Below, one piece after another: positions 59,515-64,000 of a stretch of DNA of 64,000 nucleotides. Made by a program: the position numbers and the translations under genes. Within the stretch, counting starts at the first letter, position 1. Each line of letters begins with the position of its first letter. Source of the DNA: Prado023 sp963706875 (GTDB lineage Bacteria; Actinomycetota; Actinomycetes; S36-B12; CAIYMF01); the NCBI GenBank assembly GCA_963706875.1, contig CAVPNW010000016.1, positions 434,001 through 498,000 on the forward strand. The letters run 5' to 3'. Below the pieces are notes generated by a model. The model searched no databases. It saw nothing but the letters and a program-made list of their open reading frames with translations, and had not been told where the DNA came from.

Positions 59515-61250
59515 GAGATCTCCCCCTTGACCTTCGCAGCGCCCTGGGCCTGCCCAGCACCCTGGGCCTCGAGCGATGCGAGGTAGCCGGCGGAGTCCCA
59601 GTCGGCGAGCTCCGGGTGGTGCAGGTCGAACGCGGGGCGCTCGGATCGGATCCGCGGCAGGGACACGAAGTTGTGCCGCGGCGGCGGGCACGAGGTGGCC
59701 CACTCCAGCGACCCGCCGTACCCCCACGGGTCGTCGACGGTCACCATCGGGGCGTACCGGTGGGTCCAGTAGAAGTTGTAGAGGTAGACCAGCGTGGAGA
59801 TGCCCAGCACGAGGGCGAACGCCGAGGAGACCTGGTTCTCCAAGGTGAAGCCGTCACCGGGAAGGTAGTCCCCGTACCGGCGGGGCATGCCCTCCACGCC
59901 CAGCCAGTGCTGCACGAGGAAGGTTCCGTTGAAGCCGATGAACGTCAGCCAGAAGTGCCATTTGCCCAGGGTCTCGTTGAGCATCTTGCCGGTGAACTTG
60001 GGCCACCAGAAGTAGAACCCGGCGAACATCGCGAACACGACAGTGCCGAAGACCGTGTAGTGGAAGTGCGCCACCACGAAGTACGAGTCCGACACGTGGA
60101 AGTCCAAGGGGGGCGAGGCCAGGATGATGCCGGTCAGGCCGCCGAAGAGGAACGTGATGAGGAATCCGACGGCGAACAGCATCGGCGTCTCGAACGTCAG
60201 CGACCCGCCCCACATCGTGCCGATCCAGTTGAAGAACTTCACGCCCGTGGGGACTGCGATGAGCATCGTCATCAGGGCGAAGTAGGGCAGGCTGACCGCG
60301 CCGGTCACGTACATGTGGTGGGCCCACACGGCCATGGACAGTGCGGCGATCGCGATCGTGGCGAACACCAGGCCCTTGTAGCCGAAGATCGGCTTGCGGC
60401 TGAAGGCCGGCAGGATCTCGGAGATGACGCCGAAGAACGGCAGCGCAAGGACGTAGACCTCGGGATGGCCGAAGAACCAGAAGAGGTGCTGGAAGAGGAT
60501 CGCCCCGCCGTTCTCCGGCAGGAAGACCACCGAGCCGAACTTGCGGTCGATCTCGAGCACCACCAGCGTGGCGGCCAGCACGGGGAAGACCATGAGGATC
60601 AGCACCGAGGTCAGCAGCACGTTCCAGGTGAAGATCGACATCCGGAACATCGTCATGCCCGGCGCGCGCATCGTCAGGATGGTGGTGACGAAGTTCACCG
60701 CACCGAGGATCGTGCCCACACCACCCAGTGCGAAGCCCAGGATCCACAGGTCCGAACCGATGTTCGGGGAGAACTCAGCACCCGACAGTGGGACGTAGAG
60801 GAACCACCCGAACGCGGCCGCGCCACCGGGGGTGGCGAAGCCGAAGAGCACGATCATGCCGCCGAAGAAGTACATCCAGTAGCCGAGCATGTTCAGCCGG
60901 GGGAAGGCCACATCCGGGGAGCCGATCTGCAGCGGCATCAGGAAGTTGGCGAAGCCGACGAACAGGGCGGTCGCGAAGAGCAGCAGCATGATCGAGCCGT
61001 GCATCGTGAACAGCTGGTTGTACTGCTCCAGGGTCACGATCTGCAGCCCGGGCTGGGCGAGCTCCCCACGGATGACCAGCGCCATGGCGCCGGCCAGCAG
61101 GAAGAACGTGAAGGATGTCCCCATGTAGAGCCGGCCGATGGTCTTGTGATCGGTGGTGGTGATCACCGAGACGATCTTCTGGCCCAGGGACCGCTCGCGC
61201 CTCGGGGGCCCGGCGGTCACCTCCGCGGGACGGTCATTGAGAAGAGTCAC
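59511..61250 (-). CDS. ctaD: Cytochrome c oxidase subunit I
   Basis: A 579-residue, twelve-helix haem-copper oxidase. The CuB/Tyr site is WFFGHPEVYVL, with AHHMYVTG after it, and haem ligands in VVAHFHYTVFG. TTTDHKTIGRLYMG starts the first helix. It reduces O2 to water and pumps protons. Its GTG overlaps the ctaC stop (61247-61250). Unusually a Gln/Ala-rich tail (EAQGAGQAQGAAK) ends the protein. Confidence 0.96.
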   Translation of the reverse strand: MTLLNDRPAEVTAGPPRRERSLGQKIVSVITTTDHKTIGRLYMGTSFTFFLLAGAMALVIRGELAQPGLQIVTLEQYNQLFTMHGSIMLLLFATALFVGFANFLMPLQIGSPDVAFPRLNMLGYWMYFFGGMIVLFGFATPGGAAAFGWFLYVPLSGAEFSPNIGSDLWILGFALGGVGTILGAVNFVTTILTMRAPGMTMFRMSIFTWNVLLTSVLILMVFPVLAATLVVLEIDRKFGSVVFLPENGGAILFQHLFWFFGHPEVYVLALPFFGVISEILPAFSRKPIFGYKGLVFATIAIAALSMAVWAHHMYVTGAVSLPYFALMTMLIAVPTGVKFFNWIGTMWGGSLTFETPMLFAVGFLITFLFGGLTGIILASPPLDFHVSDSYFVVAHFHYTVFGTVVFAMFAGFYFWWPKFTGKMLNETLGKWHFWLTFIGFNGTFLVQHWLGVEGMPRRYGDYLPGDGFTLENQVSSAFALVLGISTLVYLYNFYWTHRYAPMVTVDDPWGYGGSLEWATSCPPPRHNFVSLPRIRSERPAFDLHHPELADWDSAGYLASLEAQGAGQAQGAAKVKGEIS

Positions 61251-62107
61251 AGCGTGCCCTCCGGCTCCGGGTAGCGATCGGTCTCCCAGTAGCGCTCACC
61301 CTCGCGGGTGATGCGATCGGTCTCGATCGAGCCGACCTGGCCCTTGGCCCGCAGCTCGGCCATGTGCCGTTCGTACTCGGCACGCTCGACGACCTTGACG
61401 GTGAACAGCATCCGGGCATGGTCGACACCGCACAACTCCGCACAGCGGCCGGCGTAGGTGCCGACCTTGTTCGGGGTCACCTCGAACTTGTTCAGCCGGG
61501 AGGGGAACACGTCCATCTTCATCAGGAAGGCGGGGATCCAGAACGAATGGATGACATCCGGGCTCTGCAGCTCGAAGACGACCGACTCGTTGACCGGCAG
61601 GTAGAGGGTGGGCATGTCCTCGACCTCGGCGGTGCCGACATCGTAGACGTCGTCCTCGACGTAGTTGAAGGCCCAGCTCCAGCGGAACCCGACGACACCC
61701 ACGGTGTTGTCCGGGTTGGCCGACACCTTGGTCAGCTCGATCTGGTCGCGCGCCGTGAAGAAGAACATCCCCATGATCATGACCAGGGGGACGATCGTGT
61801 ACATGACCTCGAGCGGCACGTTGTAGCGCATCTGCTTCGGCGCCGGATCCCCGTCCTTGCGCCGGAAGCGGATCGCCGCGTAGAGGATCAGGCCACCGGT
61901 CAGGAGCCCGACGACAGCCACGGCCACCCATGCCCCGAACCAGAGGCTCTCGATGATCGGCGCCTGCTCGGTGGCGCCCTCGGGGGCGTTCATGGACAGG
62001 GCCTCCCGAGCGCTGCACCCGGACGCCAGCAGGGCGATGGCTGCGACTCCTGCCACGGCCCCCCACCGGCGCATCGGCCGGGAACGGCCGGTGCGATCTG
62101 CTACCAC
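61247..62107 (-). CDS. ctaC: Cytochrome c oxidase subunit II (lipoprotein)
   Basis: About 286 residues. The signal contains AIALLASGC, a lipobox, as in actinobacterial CtaC. Two membrane helices (about 52-74 and 98-118) follow. The CuA site is DVIHSFWIP and GRCAELCGVDHARM, with both Cys, the His and Met ligands present. It accepts electrons from cytochrome c of QcrC. The GTG at 62107 is chosen; ATG 62075 would also keep the signal. ctaC-ctaD-ctaF form one operon. Confidence 0.94.
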   Translation of the reverse strand: MVADRTGRSRPMRRWGAVAGVAAIALLASGCSAREALSMNAPEGATEQAPIIESLWFGAWVAVAVVGLLTGGLILYAAIRFRRKDGDPAPKQMRYNVPLEVMYTIVPLVMIMGMFFFTARDQIELTKVSANPDNTVGVVGFRWSWAFNYVEDDVYDVGTAEVEDMPTLYLPVNESVVFELQSPDVIHSFWIPAFLMKMDVFPSRLNKFEVTPNKVGTYAGRCAELCGVDHARMLFTVKVVERAEYERHMAELRAKGQVGSIETDRITREGERYWETDRYPEPEGTL

Positions 62108-62226
62108 GTCTGGTGATCCCCTCGACTGGTTGGGCGAATTGGCGCGGTGCGGGCACATCACGCCGGACACGCTGGATGGAGGGAGAGTAGCGCAGGAACC
62201 GGCCGACGTGCCACGGGGGTCACCGA

Positions 62227-62232
62227 TACCGT
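62227..62232 (+). promoter_or_regulatory. Leaderless -10 box for the cysteine desulfurase gene
   Basis: TACCGT ends 7 nt before the ATG at 62240 and so favours that start over the GTG at 62231. Confidence 0.5.
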
Positions 62233-62239
62233 GTACGGC

Positions 62240-63370
62240 ATGTCGCGGTCATTCGATGCCGCCTCGGGGCTGCCCCTGGGGCCCGAGGCACGGCGCGCAC
62301 TCGAGGCCGCGCTTGACCACGGCTGGGCCGATCCCGCGCGCCTGCACCGCGACGGCCGCGTGGCCCGGCAGCTGCTCGACGCCGCCCGGGCGTCGGTGGC
62401 CACCTGCCTAGGGGCGCTGCCCCAGGAGGTCACCTTCACCGGGTCGGGCACCCAGGCCCTGCACGCGGGAGTGCTCGGGCTCGCCCGGGGTCGACGGAAG
62501 GTGGGGACGGCCGTCGTGGCCAGCGCGGTCGAGCACTCCGCCGTGCTCCGCGCCGCGGACTGGGTGGCGCCCGGCCAGGAGCCCGTCCTCGTCGGCGTCA
62601 ACCCTCAAGCTGAAGTTGAGGTCAAGGCCTTCCGCAGGGCGCTGCGCTCCCCCGGCGTGGCACTCGCCGCCGTCCAGCACGTCAACCATGAGGTGGGGGC
62701 GATCCAGCCGCTGGAAGAGCTCCACGAGATCGCCCGGGCTGCCGAGGTGCCGCTCCTCGTGGACGCCTGCGCGGCGCTGGGTTCCCTCCCGGTGACCCCG
62801 CACTGGGACGTCCTGGCGGGCAGCGCCCACAAGTGGGGCGGCCCCGCCGGCGTGGGGATCCTCGCCGTGCGCACCGGGGTGCGCTGGCGCAGCCCGATGC
62901 CCACGGACGAGACCGGGCGCTGGGCTGGGTTCCCCAACGTCCCCGGAGCGGTTGCTGCGGCGACCGCACTCGAGGCGGCCACTGCGTCCCTGAGCCGGAC
63001 GTCGGCGCATCGCGCCCGCCTGCTCACGACCCTGCGCGAGCGGGTTCCGGGCCTCGCCCCGGACGTCCTGGCACTGGGTCGGCCGGACTCCGCGCCGCAC
63101 ATCGTCTGCTTCACGATCCTGTACGCCGACGGTGAGGTGCTGGTGACCGAGCTGGACCGGGCCGGGTTCGCCGTCAGCTCGGGCTCGGCGTGCACCGCGG
63201 ACACCCGCCGGCCCAGCCACGTCCTGGCGGCCATGGGTGCCATCACCCACGGGAACCTGCGCGTGAGCCTGCCTCCGGATGCCACCGAGGACGACGTGGC
63301 CGGGTTCCTGGCCGCCCTGCCCGCGGCCATCGCCGCTGCCCGGGCCTCAGCCGGCCGGGCGAGCTCGTGA
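62240..63370 (+). CDS. Cysteine desulfurase (NifS/IscS-like)
   Basis: About 376 residues, fold-type I PLP enzyme. PLP region: FTGSGTQALHAG, AVEHSAVL, VNHEVGAIQ and LVDACAALG, with the Schiff-base Lys in GSAHKWGGPAG (about residue 197). The catalytic Cys is in SSGSACTADTRRPSH (about residue 317), as in NifS/IscS. It removes sulfur from cysteine for Fe-S clusters or sulfur carriers. The GTG start of the TusA-like gene overlaps its stop (GTGA), suggesting sulfur relay to that partner. Neither iscU nor sufU is in the window. Confidence 0.9.
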   Translation: MSRSFDAASGLPLGPEARRALEAALDHGWADPARLHRDGRVARQLLDAARASVATCLGALPQEVTFTGSGTQALHAGVLGLARGRRKVGTAVVASAVEHSAVLRAADWVAPGQEPVLVGVNPQAEVEVKAFRRALRSPGVALAAVQHVNHEVGAIQPLEELHEIARAAEVPLLVDACAALGSLPVTPHWDVLAGSAHKWGGPAGVGILAVRTGVRWRSPMPTDETGRWAGFPNVPGAVAAATALEAATASLSRTSAHRARLLTTLRERVPGLAPDVLALGRPDSAPHIVCFTILYADGEVLVTELDRAGFAVSSGSACTADTRRPSHVLAAMGAITHGNLRVSLPPDATEDDVAGFLAALPAAIAAARASAGRASS

Positions 63371-63687
63371 CCGCGCCGCACACCACGGTCGAGGCTCGTG
63401 GCGTGCTCTGCCCGGTCCCGATCATCCGACTGGCCCGAGCAGCGGGCTCGCTGCCGCCGGGCAGCCTCGTCGAGCTGCTCACTGACGACCCGGCGGCCGA
63501 GTACGACGTCCCGGCATGGTGCCGGCTGCGTGGCCACGAGCTGGTCCTGACCGAGCCGCTGGATGCGCACGTCCCGGTAGAGCCCCGTGCCGACCCGACG
63601 GGTCCGGAGCCGGACGCTCCCAACCAGAGCCCGGGTCAGGCCTTGCGCCACCTGATCCGGCTCGGCGGCGCGGCCGGGTCCGCCTGA
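63367..63687 (+). CDS. TusA-family sulfurtransferase
   Basis: About 106 residues. The TusA signature is VEARGVLCPVPIIRLARA (Cys in the CPxP motif, about residue 14), then a beta-alpha fold with LTDDPAAEYDVPAWCRLRGHEL. The C-terminal 40 residues are an unusual Pro-rich tail. TusA-like proteins take a persulfide from cysteine desulfurase. The GTG overlaps the desulfurase stop. Its last 52 bp overlap the convergent aat gene, so the tail might be disordered or the true stop may be earlier in other strains. Confidence 0.88.
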   Translation: MTAPHTTVEARGVLCPVPIIRLARAAGSLPPGSLVELLTDDPAAEYDVPAWCRLRGHELVLTEPLDAHVPVEPRADPTGPEPDAPNQSPGQALRHLIRLGGAAGSA

Positions 63688-64000
63688 CCGACCGGACCGG
63701 GCCGATCGGACAGCAGCGGGCCGCAGGCCAGCGCACCGGGCAGGGCCCGCAGGTACACGGGGCGGGGCACCTCCACCGCGCCCAGGGACGCCAGGTGATC
63801 GGTGCACCACTGGACGTCGATGATCCTGCGGGGGTCCCCGTCGGCAGCCAGAAGGTCGGCCAGGGCCACCACCGCCACCTTCGAGGCGTCTGTGCGCACG
63901 TGGAACTTCGACTCGGCGGCGAACAGCCCACCCACCTCGACCCCGAACAGGCCACCGGCCAGGCGACCATCGGCCCCCCAGACCTCGATGGAGTGCGCCC
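63636..64000 (-). CDS. aat: Leucyl/phenylalanyl-tRNA-protein transferase, C-terminal part (partial)
   Basis: The frame ends at 63636 and runs off the window's right edge; about 120 residues are visible, beginning AHSIEVWGADGRLAGGLFGVEVGGLFAAESKFH (in parts). The HS-x-E-x-W and GGLFAAESKF blocks are highly typical of Aat, followed by KVAVVALADLL and IDVQWCTDHLASLGA. It attaches Leu or Phe to N-terminal Arg or Lys of proteins, marking them for ClpAP-type degradation. The start lies outside the window. Confidence 0.88.
   Translation of the reverse strand, partial: AHSIEVWGADGRLAGGLFGVEVGGLFAAESKFHVRTDASKVAVVALADLLAADGDPRRIIDVQWCTDHLASLGAVEVPRPVYLRALPGALACGPLLSDRPGPVGQADPAAPPSRIRWRKA

Noticed and set aside
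1..64000. tRNA, rRNA genes or CRISPR arrays
   Set aside because: I saw no tRNA cloverleaf-like blocks, conserved rRNA stretches or regularly spaced repeats; only the period-9 coding repeat at 23.1 kb.

Overview
The window is high-GC (roughly 70%) DNA from an actinomycete (Actinomycetota). This rests on a type-II DAHP synthase, PPi-dependent phosphofructokinase, the actinobacterial qcrCAB/ctaCDEF respiratory set, a DUF3040 protein, DUF222-HNH (13E12-like) endonuclease, LexA boxes of the form TCGAAC-N4-GTTCGA, split lycopene cyclase (crtYc/crtYd), and many apparently leaderless genes preceded 6-8 nt upstream by a TANNNT -10 box. From memory, the order idsA/metF - mpt - pknL - aroG - plsC - SRPBCC - pimB' - DEDD exonuclease - qcr/ctaE - trpD - ctaC follows the Mycobacterium tuberculosis Rv2172-Rv2200 neighbourhood, with several insertions. 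The genus cannot be named from the sequence alone.

Layout. 0-3.8 kb: end of a moxR-DUF58-transglutaminase operon. 3.9-5.2 kb: an alpha/beta hydrolase and DUF3040 protein, converging on a terminator. 5.3-11.5 kb: a four-gene DNA-damage operon (DUF6504, HEPN protein, dnaE2, dinB) behind a perfect LexA box and a large leader hairpin. 12.1-18.0 kb: carotenoid tailoring genes (crtA-like monooxygenase, cruF, glycosyltransferase, ChoD-type GMC oxidoreductase, crtD-like desaturase). 18.0-22.8 kb: antiporter, CDP-alcohol phosphatidyltransferase, SIMPL protein, metF, prenyl diphosphate synthase. 23-34.9 kb: SHOCT and DUF6325 proteins, crtI, SOS-box HNH gene, mannosyltransferase, a lipid-anchored RNase with barstar, crtB, a propeller lipoprotein, crtYd, crtYc, an FAD reductase. 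34.9-43.9 kb: PASTA kinase, EamA transporter, threonine aldolase, lipoprotein, aroG, pfp, glpK. 43.9-51 kb: plsC, small proteins, a LuxR-type regulator and three glycosyltransferases. 51-62 kb: DEDD/GIY-YIG nuclease, cytochrome bc1-aa3 genes, trpD. 62.2-64 kb: cysteine desulfurase, TusA-like protein, partial aat.

The main theme is a dispersed but apparently complete carotenoid pathway: prenyl diphosphate synthase (21.8 kb), phytoene synthase (29.8 kb), desaturase (24.1 kb), lycopene cyclase (32.8-33.6 kb), then 1,2-hydratase, 3,4-desaturase, glycosyltransferase and a spheroidene-monooxygenase-like enzyme (12-18 kb). Together these suggest a monocyclic, glycosylated, possibly ketolated carotenoid. 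The second theme is the DNA-damage response: two perfect LexA boxes. The third is surface glycolipid (PIM/lipomannan-like) synthesis and the bc1-aa3 supercomplex.

Four genes between 18.8 and 35.9 kb (antiporter, crtI, FAD reductase, PASTA kinase) carry single-base frame shifts, five in all. Either the assembly has local indel errors or these genes are degenerating; raw reads would decide.
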